From Prunus persica (Eukaryota; Streptophyta; Magnoliopsida; Rosales; Rosaceae), in NCBI RefSeq assembly GCF_000346465.2, contig NC_034012.1:23563833-23627832 (forward strand): 64,000 nt of DNA, in the 5' to 3' direction. The translations under genes were made by a program, and so were the position numbers. The notes below the pieces were generated by a model. That model saw nothing but the letters and a program-made list of their open reading frames with translations. It ran no database searches and was not told where the DNA came from. This document shows positions 1-11,286 of this stretch, in pieces (position 1 is the first letter of the stretch; every line of letters starts with the position of its first letter).

Positions 1-32
1 ATACATTATTTTCATTATCGTGCTGATAACAT

Positions 33-471
33 GTTATAAAATAACCTGGAATATATGCGGATATTGAGCTGCACGTAAAATAGATGACACAGCTTTTAAC
101 GAGGTTCGGCTATGCCTACGTCCTCGGAGAGCAGCAGCAGTAACCTTTCACTATAAAATGATATGGCTACAGCTTTAGTGTTTACAACATATGTGGCTCA
201 CTGAATTTTCTCTCTAGGAGAATTTCTCTCTGCTTTCTCTTCTCTCTTTTCTTTTTCTTCTTTTCTTATTTCTTCTTTCTCTGATGGTGGTCTTATTTAT
301 AGGCTGAAATAATCACTATTCACTATTCACCCGTGACAGACAAACTCTACCAAAGTCTCCAAATGAATAGTAATGAATTCACCCGTGACAGACAAACTCT
401 ACCAAAGTCTCCAAATGAATAGTAATGAATAGTTAGTAGGCTCCACACCAAGACTTTTACAACAAATAACA
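33..471 (-). mobile_element. Copia LTR at window edge (internal part lies off the left end)
   Basis: Read on the minus strand, this LTR ends TATAACA and is followed at 32-20 by a primer-binding-site-like TGTTATCAGCACG. The 56-62 kb copia element has almost the same junction. The plus strand starts TGTTATAA at 33; a matching CA boundary (TAACA) is proposed at 471. A TATA box (CTATAAATA on the minus strand) sits near 291-302. The body of the element lies left of position 1, so this would be its 5' LTR. The outer boundary is an inference because no target duplication can be checked. Confidence 0.6.
326..429. repeat. Perfect 52-bp tandem duplication inside the edge LTR
   Basis: Two identical 52-bp copies at 326-377 and 378-429, each starting TTCACCCGTGACAG. 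Identity indicates a recent duplication, or an enhancer-like doubling within the LTR. Confidence 0.9.
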
Positions 472-990
472 ACTTTTATATATATATATATATATCACAT
501 GCACAAATGAATACTTCAATTCCTTTTTACTTCCATACAGTGCCAAAAAAACCCTTATAATTCCCGCATGCAAACATGCATAAATTTCCAACATTTCCCA
601 TATCCAAGTAAAAACAAATATAAGTTTAAAAATACCTTTTTATGCATGAAATTTAAACTTTAAAACAATTCTTATTTAAAACAAAGCCCACTCACAGAAA
701 GTCCAAGCTGGTAGTGCCCGATGGGGGTCTCGTCTGCTAGCTAGCCAGAGCCTGAGCACCTATTGAAGAAATATCGAGATATGTTAAAAATTGTATTTCG
801 AACACGAACTTTAAGTTAGAAAGAAAACCCTAATTCCCGGGATTTAATGCGTAGTTCCTGCTGGAGAGAATATGAAAAATAGGAGTGAGAGATGGATACC
901 TGGAGAAAATTGATGAGAATAACCTATTGAGAAGATAGCAGAGAACCCTAGGGAGAAGAATGAAAAGAGTGTTTAATTTTTCATGGTAGA
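472..990. other. No gene seen
   Basis: AT-rich sequence with a short TA repeat (about 478-495). No convincing coding exon or repeat structure. Confidence 0.5.
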
Positions 991-1291
991 ACGCGTGTTC
1001 TTTTCCCTAGTCTTATAATTAAGCGTATATTATCTAAACTGGTGTGTGTGAGTTGAATTAGTTAGTCAGAAAAGGAGAGTATTAAAAATCCAACCCATTT
1101 AAAATAGTCAAGTAATTAAATAATACAAGTTGACACCAACATGACATGGACTATTTACTCCTATCCAAAGTCTAATACGGTGTATCAAATGAGCCCTTAG
1201 TACTCTCATCACCTGACTAACTAATACAATTCACAGACCCCGGTTTAGATAATACACGCTTAATTATAAGATTAGGGAAAGAAAGAACACA
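991..1291. repeat. Foldback element with ~93-bp arms
   Basis: The left arm (about 991-1085) is the reverse complement, with scattered mismatches, of the right arm (about 1198-1291). Shared tracts include GTTTAGATAATA, ACGCTTAATTATAAG and TGACTAACTAAT. The ~113-bp spacer has no reading frame. It looks like a MITE; no target duplication was identified. Confidence 0.75.
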
Positions 1292-2417
1292 CACACTCAC
1301 TCTCTCTCTCTCAAGTTGATTAGCAACTGATGACTATTCTGACTAGCCTATAAACCCAGCAGGTTGACTCTTCCTCCAGCCCCTAATGAACGAAATAATT
1401 TGTTGTGCCATAGACAGACTCAATCAAATCCCTTCATCTCCAACCACAGATTCTCACAATTTTGGTTCCCTTTCAATTTTGATTGCTACCCATCTTAGTT
1501 TCAAGTATGTGTTGTTCAATATCTTCAATTGTGTGAGAAATTATTTGCTACACAAATTGACAGATTTGGTGGACGGTTGGTGTGGGCGTGGGGGTAGGGG
1601 CTGCTCATGGTCCAGATTTAGGGTTGGGTGTGTTGAGAAGATTTGGGGATGGACTATGATTGAAAGAAATCGAAAGGTGCTCCTACACCCAAAAAACCTA
1701 GTAGAATTTGGTGAATCTGATAGTAGAGCTTCAAAAATTAGATTTCTATTATTGGGTTGAGTTATTGATAACAGAGAAACATCAATTTCTATGGTTCTTG
1801 GTTGTGGGTGGTTCAACGCTCCCAATCAACAAGATAACCTTCCTAAGCGAAACATAATTATATACATCCTTGATGATGGAATGGAACTGAAGATCCAATT
1901 GATGATATAGAAAGGCACTATAGTTTTATTCTTAAAAATTCAACAATTTATCGAAAAAGGAAAAAAAGTGGATAATTGTGGAGGAAATAATGGTGTCAGA
2001 AGCAAATGGAGCCCGATCAACAGTATCCAACAGAGCACCAAACACAATATAACTTGTATTTATCTGGAACAGAACAAAACGCCTAATAATATAATAGATA
2101 AATGTTATTACTCTCCGAAACAAATTACTACTATTCGACAAAAATTAATCAGTACAATCCAACGTACCAAACAATCCCATAGTTTTGGTGGTGGTTTCAA
2201 CAAGAAAGTGAGTGCGATTTTGTTTGTAGTTCATATGTAAACTTGTTGCGCCTCCATTTAGTAAATGTTTAAAAGTATTTTGACATACAAATGTTCGTCA
2301 ATCACTTTCATATACAAATGTTTCTCAATCATCTAGGTTTTCACCACAAGCGAAACAAAATTCTCTAATTTCCAAAAGTATTTAGAGAAAATAATTGAGA
2401 AGAAATATACCACTACT
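1292..2417. other. No gene seen
   Basis: Short open frames exist here but have no recognisable domain and no splice context. A short CT/GA-rich stretch lies near 1290-1315. Confidence 0.45.
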
Positions 2418-2529
2418 AGTGAGAAGAAATATACCACTACAAAGTTCACCCAGCATGGATATGTTGAATTGCTAGTGAGAAGAAATATACCACTACAAAG
2501 TTCACCCAGCATGGATATGTTGAACTGCT
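2418..2529. repeat. 56-bp tandem duplication
   Basis: Two nearly identical 56-bp units at 2418 and 2474, each beginning AGTGAGAAGAAATATACC. The second unit runs into the left arm of the large inverted repeat. Confidence 0.9.
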
Positions 2530-3245
2530 AGTGACCCTTTCTAAAGAGGAGCATGGATTGTGTGTTTTCTATTGGAATGTGTGCGTTAACACTACGTTTA
2601 AGGTTAATCAATAATGAGTGATAGAAGCTGATATAAAAACACAATACTTTTATATTTATTCTTTTCTTTATGTAGAAGTATTATTATTTTAATATCAAAA
2701 ATTCTAGGCAACACTTGCATATCTCATTTAATATGTTCCATTTGCAAAAGAATGACGAGCTCTATGTTTTGGCTACAAATGAGAAGCCTCTCTTGTGGTA
2801 AAAAAGCTAGATGATGTACAATTTTACTTTATGCAATAATACTTAAACACTTTGTCAATTAATACATTAACACTTGGTCACTTTTTTGTGATTTTTCTGT
2901 GCAATAATACTTAAAACGCTTTTGTCACTTAAACTATTTCATTACATTTTGTAACTTTCTCTACTTAGAGAAAGTTGTTCTTAAAGTCCGAGCATTGGGC
3001 AACCTGAGATCTCAGTAGCAGTTATTTCTTTAGACTTAAGGATGCCATGCTTTGTGGCAAATTGAAGGATGTAACCCACCCAAGTAAAATGAAAATGGAG
3101 ATAATGGATAAAGAAAGTCTAGAAGCTGTAATTGACTCGCTCGGCAAGAGTTTTCATTCTGATCTTATTTGTTCATGAATTATAGCTTCGTGAAAGAAGA
3201 AAAGGCTTGAGACTAGGTAATAAACACTATTTTGATTTTTACGAC

Positions 3246-3345
3246 NNNNNNNNNNNNNNNNNNNNNNNNNNNNNNNNNNNNNNNNNNNNNNNNNNNNNNN
3301 NNNNNNNNNNNNNNNNNNNNNNNNNNNNNNNNNNNNNNNNNNNNN
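3246..3345. other. Assembly gap (100 N)
   Basis: Exactly 100 consecutive N, the usual placeholder for a gap of unknown size. It lies at the centre of the inverted repeat, the kind of place where short-read assemblies fail. Confidence 0.99.
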
Positions 3346-3434
3346 TTCAGCTTTTCATCCATATTTGTCATATATCATAATAGCAGTTACGGAACATTAG
3401 AGTCCGCATAGTAAAATAGTAATAACAAATAGAG

Positions 3435-3629
3435 TCATAAAATCAAAAAATTGGTTATTACCTTGTCTCTAGCCATTTTTTCTTTCACGAAGCTATAATT
3501 CATGACAACAAGATCATAATGAAACTCCTGCCCGAGCGAGTCAATTACATCGCCCAGAGTTTCTTTATCCATTATCTCCATTTTCTTTTTAATTGGTTGG
3601 GTTACATTCTTCAATTTGCCACAAAGCAT
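3435..3629 (-). pseudogene. Short coding-like fragment, repeated in both arms
   Basis: A 64-residue frame starting MLCGKLKNV and including ETLGDVIDSLGQEF and YDLVVMNYSF. The other arm encodes a degraded version on the plus strand (about 3044-3177, beginning MLCGKLKDVT) that ends early. The order of hydrophobic and acidic blocks vaguely recalls the cytosolic tail of plant CHX cation/proton exchangers, but I would not assign it. Probably a gene fragment carried inside the repeat. Confidence 0.3.
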
Positions 3630-4246
3630 TGCATCCTTAAAATATGTTCAATCTAACTCGTCTAAAAAAACAACTGCTACTGAGATCTCAAGTTGCCCAA
3701 TACTCAAACTTTAAGAACAACTTTCTCTAAGTAGAGAAAGTTACAAAATGTAATGAAATAGTTTAAGTGACAAAGTGTAAAGTATTATTGCACAGAAAAA
3801 TCACAAGAAAGTAACAAAGTGTTTATGTACTGATTGATAAAGTGTTTACGTATTATTGCATAAAGTAAAATTGTACCTCATCTAACTTTTTCACCACAAG
3901 AAAGGCTTCTCATTTGTAGCCAAAACATAGAGCTCATCATTCTTTTGCAAATTGAACATATTAAATGAGATATGCAAGTATTGCCTAGAATTTTTTATAT
4001 TAAAATAATAATACTTCTACATAAAGAAAATAATAAACATAAAAGTGTCGTGTTTTAATATCAGCTTTTATCACTCATTATTGACTGACCTTAAACGTAG
4101 TGTTAATGCACCCATTCCAATAGAAAATACACAATCCATGCTCCTCTTTAGAAAGGGTCTGTAGCAGTTCAACATATCCATGCCGGGTGAGCTTTGTGGT
4201 AAGACCTCAAGTTCTTGGCAGTCCCCATTTTTTCCCTTTCCAGTTT

Positions 4247-5210
4247 CAGAGATGCCTGAATTTGACCCATTTGTATGACCACCCTAGTTATGATTAAAGT
4301 ACATTGATTATGTCATCATTTAATCAATACATGTGTTATGAGAGGTCAAACATAAGTAAGCTCAAAAATGCTAGAATTCTACTTTATTGATGCTATGTGA
4401 GATAAGAGAAATAAATGTGCAAACCTTGGGAAGAGGAACTTTCTAAGCATGGAATATGGAATCCTTAAGAGCTTGAAAATTTCATGCTCCTCGAAAATGT
4501 CAAATTCGTGTATCCTGCAGCCATTATGTATGTTACAATTGAAAATCAAAGAAATAAATTTTTAGTTCAAACTTAAAATAAACAAAAACAACCACCTTAA
4601 GTTTAAATTGACATCAATCCGAGTATCAAGTCGAGGGATTAGCATCACAGCATCATCGATTCTCCCTTGTTGATGCTGCTGCTATCCAACATAATTCTAC
4701 AATGGAAAAAAGAATTCTCAACTTCAACTTACACAAAGAAAGATAAAACCAAAAATGGTTGCAAGCAAATCATTAAGCATACCATCCTCAATTGTGCAGC
4801 CACTAGGGTTCTGAGGTCGTTCATGGTTTTTGCTTTTGAAGTAGAGCCCAACTTGTCCATCAGCGAGAGAACATTAGCTGTAACAAAACCAAATACAAAC
4901 TGATAAAAGTTAGCACTGAGTCAGTATATTTTTGGTCGAGAATGAGAATTTTATTAGAAGATTACAAGGGAAACAAACACTAGCAAACAGCCCAAACAAA
5001 GGAACAAAAAAAAGGCCAGGATCATACCAATAAAACAAACTAAAACTAGGACTAAAACAAGACAAGGATGGATCCAAATCCAGCTGTGTCTGATGTTTCT
5101 GCCCCCAATAAAAAAAAAACGATATGCAACATCAGCAGCACTACAAATAGAAAAGTCAACTACTAAACTCCAAAGACAAGAAGAAATTAATTAGCACAGG
5201 AGCACTTGAT

Positions 5211-5262
<52 letters not shown>

Positions 5263-5381
5263 CCAATGGCAACAAGAGCACAGGCATCGCCCTCAATCTT
5301 CTTCTGGTAATAAATTAGACTGTAGCGTCCCACAAATTCAAGTTCTTTGCTGTATATTCTCTTTTCCCAGGACGATGCCAT
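4247..5381 (-). CDS. Unrecognised small protein, five coding exons
   Basis: Not recognised. Coding exons on the minus strand: 5381-5264, 4877-4783, 4681-4596, 4514-4425, 4283-4247. All have GT-AG borders and the frame holds throughout, giving about 141 residues. The protein starts MASSWEKRIYSKELEF; exon 3 carries LMDKLGSTSKAKTMND and exon 4 IDDAVMLIPRLD. Exon 5 has a charged stretch, HEFDIFEEHEIFKLL. No signal peptide or membrane span is seen. A non-coding first exon (about 6990-6816, donor CAG/GTAAT) precedes a ~1.4-kb intron ending at 5406. The last exon and stop lie just outside the right arm of the inverted repeat, so the 3' end may have been truncated. The preserved phases argue for a real gene, though the final exon is uncertain. 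Confidence 0.5.
5214..5259. repeat. (AG)n microsatellite next to a splice donor
   Basis: About 23 AG units, three bases from the donor of the second exon of the unrecognised minus-strand gene. On the transcript it is a CT tract at the start of the intron. Confidence 0.95.
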
Positions 5382-5903
5382 TGTATATTATTGTTTGTAA
5401 AATAACTATAATCCAAAACAAAACAAAAAAACCAATAATTAATCTTCATTGATCACATAAACCAACTACAAAATGATGTACATGCATTATCATTAAAATA
5501 TCAATATTAAGTGTCAAATCATAAGCTGATGGTATGCATTTATATGGTAAACGATACAACAAACAACAAAATGATGTTCGTGCACTTTCATTAAAATATC
5601 AAAATTAAGTGTCAAATCATAAGATGATGGTATACATTTATATGGTAAATAATACAGCTACAAGATCACAAACATTCAAAGAAAAGCACATAATTCAATT
5701 TATTGAGCCAGTCTTGAACTTAATGCACCTTCTAAACAATTCTGTAAGAATCCGTTACAAATGAAAATTCTAACGCCCCAAAAATATATAACATATCTGT
5801 TGCTAGAAATAGAAAAACTGGTTTTTAGCTTCCATTTTTTGTACTTCATAATGAAGTAGACTAATAGGCAACATAGGAAAACAGATGCACAGAAAGTGAG
5901 TAA

Positions 5904-5968
<65 letters not shown>
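5904..5968. repeat. Compound (TG)n(AG)n microsatellite
   Basis: About 16 TG units followed directly by about 16 AG units, inside the long first intron of the unrecognised minus-strand gene. Confidence 0.95.
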
Positions 5969-5971
<3 letters not shown>

Positions 5972-6815
5972 ATTTAAACAGGGAAGTCACAATTTTCCAA
6001 ATACACTTGAAATCCTTTCCATTGACCAAAATGCAGGAATCAACATAAACAGACAGACTAATCGTATAAAACCAAAAACATTACATTTGATCAGTTTCTT
6101 TTCCACTTCACACATCAAGATTCCATAACAATGTCAAGATATGCACGAAACATATTCCCAGAAATAAAAATGTTTACTTGTACAACTCCTCAGAGCTAAT
6201 TACCAACTTGAAATCACAAAACCCATTAACAATAGATAGAATGAGTTAAAGAACACCCATCATTCATTCTCCAACATGAAATTTTTCTACTTTGATGCCA
6301 TATACAAGGCAACATGCATGACAAACAGCCAAGTAATTTTCCACGAAATAAAACATTATCAAAAACTGTTGGACGATCATACAAATTCCACATTTTGTTT
6401 TCCAGTTACAGATTTTCTTCCTTTGACATAGAATCTTAACCGACAATCTTTTCATACACTCTTTAACTAGGCACCCTCTTTTCTTCAGAAATATTTGCCA
6501 CCAAAATACCTCCTCAACCAAATATCAGGAAAAACACAGATCCACTTTATTTTTCTTTACCTTATTTTCTTAGAAACAAAACAGAGTGCAAAAAGAAGGT
6601 TGTTAGGCAAACATAAAAAAGCCCTAAAATTTTCACAAAGTTTTCATGCACAGAAATGTGACGGATCTAAAATTCTAGAGAGAGAAGGTTCAAAAAGGGT
6701 TTTAGAGAGAGAGAGAGAGAAATTAAAAGCACAAGACGCACTGAAACAGATTTTTGTGAACATTATACTCTGATCTACATTGCTACGGCAAAAAAATAGC
6801 TTCAAGAGAGATTAC

Positions 6816-6990
6816 CTGAGGGACAGAGCCGATCGTTGTCCGAAAATGACTACTGTAAGCCGGAAACGGCGGGGTTCGTCGCAATGGATGGCTCAGGCGA
6901 CTGAGAATCACGAGCTCGCCAACAGAGTGAGAGAGAGAGTGTGAGATTGAGAGTGAAAACGAGAAGAAATCGAGGACCCCTTTTATTCCG
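6816..6990 (-). other. Non-coding first exon of the 4247-5381 gene
   Basis: The minus strand reads a CT-rich leader followed by CCCTCAG/GTAATC, a good donor at 6816/6815. The matching acceptor (GGATTATAG) is at 5406. No ATG continues into the downstream frame, so it is taken as 5' UTR. The upstream limit is approximate. Confidence 0.5.
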
Positions 6991-7265
6991 AGTCAAGCCT
7001 GCACACTTCTCTTGGGTCCGGAATCCAAATTATTATGAACTCTCGTTAATTGAGGACGTACGTCGAGTTTTTTCTGTTCCGTTGCGCGCCGTGCCCGAAG
7101 TAGTCAAGACTGAGAAATGAGATATTTGATAGGGTACAGCCGCTCACATGATAGGCACGTGATGTTTTTTAAAAACAATAGGAACCGGCTGTTTTGGGTA
7201 ACAGGTTAAAAGAAGGAAAACAAAACCACGCGCTCGTTCTTCAACTTGCTCTGAACTGTCGCTCG
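6991..7265. promoter_or_regulatory. Possible divergent promoter region with a G-box
   Basis: Lies between the 5' end of the minus-strand gene and a GC-rich, CpG-containing plus-strand stretch at 7250-7560. Contains CACGTG at 7156-7161 and a TATA-like GAATAAAAGG on the minus strand near 6980-6990. Inferred from position and motifs only. Confidence 0.35.
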
Positions 7266-7563
7266 TCCTACTCCTCTGTATTGTGGAGCTGGATAGTCTC
7301 GACGGCGCAAACCGGTGGCAGAGGACGGGTCGGACTCGCTTGAATCGTCTCAGAGCTGCATCGGCCTTTCGGACCTGCGATCGTTGTGTCGTCGTGTGAA
7401 GATGCGTTAGAGTTGTTGGGTGGTGCTGCGTTCACGGCAGCAGCGGCGGCGGCGCTGATATTGTTGGGAAACGTCATCGTCGTGGAGGCTTCGACTTCGC
7501 CTTCGGCGTTCGTACAAAACGTCATCTACTCAACAAGATTGCCATCTTCTCCAATTCCTATTG
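7266..7563 (+). other. Possible first exon of a plus-strand transcript
   Basis: This stretch is much more GC-rich and CpG-containing than its surroundings and ends at a good donor (TTGCCC/GTATGT at 7567). The only open plus frame starts after a TGA at 7341 and has no ATG before the donor. It is therefore either a 5' UTR or an old promoter. No product is called. Confidence 0.25.
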
Positions 7564-8035
7564 CCCGTATGTTATTATCTCTCTATTGCTTGTTCATTTT
7601 GGCTTTTGTGATAAATTTAAGGTATTGGGATTGGAAATTCATAAAGCAATCAAATGGAATTTGAGAATTGTGAGTTGGTCAATTTGATAATTATGAGAAA
7701 TATTTAGAGTGTTCATGTTGAGGAAAATATGAATCCATCATCTCAAATGGGACCTTTTTACTAATTTATAGATTACTTTTCATTTTCATGGATTTATTGC
7801 ATTGTTTTCTAATTCTGGGAAATAAATTGCTGCGTTTCATCTACTAAATCTTCAGCTTTCTGTTATTGAAATAGTTCGCAAGTTGAGTAGAAATGTTTAG
7901 AAAAAGAACTCTGTGCATGCCTGTGTGTGAATTTAAGTAATGTTGAAATGAGAGATTGTGTGCTGTTTTGTGGATTCTTCTTTGAGGGTCTCTTGCTTGG
8001 TGAGAATTGTAGAGACAGAGAAAGGGAAAGTGGGT

Positions 8036-8180
8036 AGACAGAGCCAAACTCTCGCCCAGAAGCAGCTCCTCATCACTTTCACGTGGTACAACAAAATTTC
8101 AGGCCAAAGCTTGACCATCAACGTTGGGGACAAAGACAATACCCCATCACCATTCAAATTCAATTTCAATTCACATGCAT
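8036..8180 (+). pseudogene. DUF868 family fragment
   Basis: One frame reads SQTLAQKQLLITFTWYNK, then GQSLTINVGD and NTPSPFKFNFNS. This is the N-terminal core pattern of plant DUF868 proteins (PF05910: TWxxxxxGQxLTIxxGD, then FKLNxNS). The family normally continues for some 200 further residues with a WDL motif. Here the similarity stops after about 45 residues and no upstream start or downstream exon was found. Function of the family is unknown. Probably a decayed gene piece. Confidence 0.5.
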
Positions 8181-8789
8181 CTGGCTGGGAGATTTTAGTT
8201 CCCACGCATCTGGCTTCTCTTCGTTGTTGTTTCTTTGTTTTTTCTCTCTTATTTTTTAATTTATTTAGAGCAACAAGTTTGGGTTTTGTAAATTTTTCTT
8301 CCTTCAAATTTTCCCTTGTCCTTTTTTTAAAATAAAAATTAATATGAGGTTCTCTAATCTATTAAATTAGATTTTTTTAATCGTAGCGTAAGATTTCATT
8401 TTATTGTAAAAAAAATTCATTCATCTTAGTCATCAAAGAAAATAGAGCATTGAGATACCAGTTAGAGAAGAAGAAAGAGAAGAAGAAGAAGAAGATGAAA
8501 GAGAGGTTGTGGTGAGGTTCAATCAGGGGTTTGGGTTTAATGGTGGTGGAGGTGGTGGTGGGAAAGATGACGGAGCTACTGCTAGAGGCAGCTTGGTTGG
8601 ATTTTGGATGCAATTGTTTCCATTTGGGTACTCTCTTTCATTTAGCAACTGATTTGGGGTTCTTCTCACAAATCTTAGTTCCTTTACATTTCTGAAAAAA
8701 AAAAAACAGGTAGTTTTATACTATTTTTGTTTCTAATATAATCATTTTTATTTTTGACTCTGACATCAGCATGTAGGATTATATCTCTA

Positions 8790-8894
8790 ATGAAATTGAT
8801 GCCTTTCCACATCCAGCTCCTTGCAGTGCTTGTAGCAATTGTTGGTGTGGGTGCTTTTCTGTGGTGGGCAAGGCAGGATATGGTTCAAGACAGT
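8790..8894 (+). other. Possible orphan exon encoding a membrane segment
   Basis: An ATG at 8790 opens 35 codons ending at the good donor GACAGT/GTAAGG. The encoded stretch is hydrophobic (LLAVLVAIVGVGAFLWW, one predicted membrane span) followed by a charged tail. An acceptor-like GACATCAG lies 20 bases upstream. No continuing exon was identified, so this may be the first coding exon of a gene destroyed downstream. Confidence 0.3.
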
Positions 8895-10380
8895 GTAAGG
8901 CTACTTCTATTTTTTCTCTTGCTCACTTCTTAAAGCTCATAGTTTTCTTCAACTGTGGTATCAAACATCTATTGTTGCCTAGTTAAAACACAACCCAAGT
9001 TGTTGAGTGCCTTAAGTTCCATGCTCTCAATTTAATTTCCATGTTGGCACCTACAAGTGACTGGTAAAACCTTTTTAATTATTTATGTCAGGTTCAATTA
9101 TTTTTTTAAAAAATATTAGGTCTTACATGATGTTTTGGCATTTGTGGACGGTTAATTTATCAATCTACAGATCTTCTAGTGGATAGTGTACCGTGTACCG
9201 AAACGCTCTATGATTTTCTTTTATTTGGAGTTGACAATTAAGTAATGTGCTCTTGATTTCAAAAAACTGTATCACAGGTGGTATATAAACAGGTAATCTG
9301 GATTGGTGTTGGATAGTTTCCATGGATAGGCATGTAGAAATCTATTGTGTTATAATGAGTTCATGCTTTCCCATGTGAGATGTATCAGATAAATGCATGA
9401 TATGTATAGGATGTTTGGAAAGGGTTTAAGTACGCAAGTGATACTCTTTCATGTAACAATTCACGAACGCTTCATCCACATCTTGTAATCAAGTAATGTC
9501 AGAGTAACATCATGAGGGTGATTTTCAATTGTGAAGTTTTATTTATTTCTTACTCTGATGTCTTCTGCTTTTAATGAACAACAACCATTGTTCCCATAAA
9601 GTGCCATATAGTGAGGACTTGAGAAAATGGTTATGCGCCATATGTTGTTCCCATAAAGTGCCATATAGTAAGGATGGATTTCCCATAAAGGTTTTCTTAT
9701 ACTGTGTTGCTCGTGATCTTCTAATTGCTCGTGATCTTCTAAGTGCTAGATAACTTAGTTCATTTTGAGTATTTTTAGTTTTAAATGTAATTTTTATTGT
9801 GATTTAAATATCATGTTACAATGGATAGATTTGCAGGTTGTATGTAATTATATTTATTTTAATTAGTTTGCAATTTCAATTTTCAATTTATTTTTTAATA
9901 TTTATTTTATTATTAGGTTTAGCTTGGTTTTGCTACTGAATGAGTTATGAAGCTTTGCAGAAGTGAATTAACATAAATTAACCAATGCCCCATTGGTTAT
10001 GTTGGTTGTTGATTGATTACAAACAAAACAGATGGAGGAAAGGGTAATTGTACACCGCTGTCTAGTTTTTGTATCATGGGACGTGCAATTGCGCAGTCTC
10101 TTTAAAGCCTAAACTTGAATAAAATTCATTTTTAATGACTTCTGTAAACCAGGATATGCAATTGCATACCATTTATGCAATAGTTGACCCTATATATGCA
10201 ATTATTATCATTTGTACAAACAAATTTCACTCTCGTGCTTTCTCGAAGTAGACAAACTAGTGTAGATTTAATAAGCAAGTGAAACTTTTTCAGGTTTTTG
10301 GAACTCAAATGGTTTTCAGGTTCTTATACTCGAGATCGATATTTTAATCATTACCCTTAACATGGATAGTGATGAATTCA
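8895..10380. other. No gene seen; minor local duplications
   Basis: AT-rich. Two short duplications: CCCATAAAGTGCCATATAGT near 9592 and again near 9650, and GCTCGTGATCTTCTAA near 9709/9727. Near 10080-10200 the motif ATGCAATTGCAT and relatives recur. Confidence 0.5.
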
Positions 10381-10388
10381 ATTTCTGC

Positions 10389-10965
10389 TAGACCTGGCAA
10401 ATGGATTTGGGGTCATGTTCGTGTTAACCCGCTAATTTAATGGGTTGACACGACACGACCCGTTAAGCTAACAGGTGAGAAATACCAGACCCAAACACGA
10501 CCCATTAAGAATAAACTAGGAAATATATATATATATATATATCCCAAAACGAGCTAGCAACCCCCTATCTCTGCCCTTTTTCTCCCAATTTTCATCTTTC
10601 ATAAACACCATCCAAAAATCTACAAGTTCAGGATTAGTCTTGCATAATGATAAAACAAGAGAAGCAAAATGTTGGTTGATTAGATTATTTATATATAATT
10701 TTAAAAAAAATAAAGGGAGGGAGAGAAGAAGAGAAGAAAAAAATGGAGAGAAAAGAAAGAGATGGAGAGAATAAGAAGAAGAAGAAGAAAAAAAGGGAGA
10801 GAAGAAGAGAAGAAAAAAAATGGAGGGGAGAGATGGACAATTTCCGAAAGGGGAGAAGAACAGGAAAAAAGTGAGAGATTGAGGGATGTAGAGAAGAGAA
10901 AAAAAGAGAGGGGCAGATGAGAAAGTCGACGAAGAGAGGAAGTGGAATGAAGGAAAAATAATATT

Positions 10966-11033
<68 letters not shown>

Positions 11034-11278
11034 AAAATAAGAAAGAATTTTTTTTTTTTTTTTTAAGGCATGATGTTGGGGATATGAGATATTTAAAAAA
11101 ATACAGAATTACTCTCCTTAACGGGTGGATGCAATATTCGCAAATTGACCCGACACGACTCGTTAGCTTAATGGGTTCACTTGTTTTCAACCCGACCCAT
11201 TAAGTTCAACCCAAATATTGATAATTTGATGCGAATTCGTGTCATGTTAACGGGTCGTGTGCAATATTGCCGGGTCTA
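10389..11278. mobile_element. Non-autonomous hAT-type element, 890 bp
   Basis: The ends are inverted: left TAGACCTGGCAA, right (reverse complement) TAGACCCGGCAA. Both ends carry further CACGACCCGTTA-type subterminal repeats. A perfect 8-bp target duplication ATTTCTGC flanks it (10381-10388 and 11279-11286), which is diagnostic of the hAT superfamily. The interior is GA-rich, holds a long (GA)n, and encodes no transposase. Confidence 0.9.
10968..11031. repeat. (GA)n microsatellite inside the hAT element
   Basis: About 31 GA units in the GA-rich interior of the 10389-11278 element. It creates a meaningless Ser/Leu-rich frame on the minus strand. Confidence 0.95.
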
Positions 11279-11286
11279 ATTTCTGC

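Larger units (their letters stand above)
2490..4200. repeat. Large inverted repeat centred on an assembly gap
   Basis: The sequence from about 2490 to 3245 reappears in reverse complement from about 4200 down to 3435, at roughly 90% identity by eye. Matching landmarks: AAGAGGAGCATGGATTGTGT near 2545 and 4150; AACTTTCTCTACTTAGAG near 2950 and 3720; ATAGCTTCGTGAAAGAA near 3180 and 3480. Positions 3346-3434 have no partner, which would lie in the gap. Either a genuine palindromic duplication or two inverted copies of one repeat family. Confidence 0.85.

Noticed and set aside
5904..6128. Frame beginning with Cys-Val and Arg-Glu runs
   Set aside because: Translation of the (TG)n(AG)n microsatellite.
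10516..11190. 224-codon open frame rich in Ser and Leu on the minus strand
   Set aside because: It is the translation of the GA microsatellite and GA-rich filler inside a hAT-type element. No domain.
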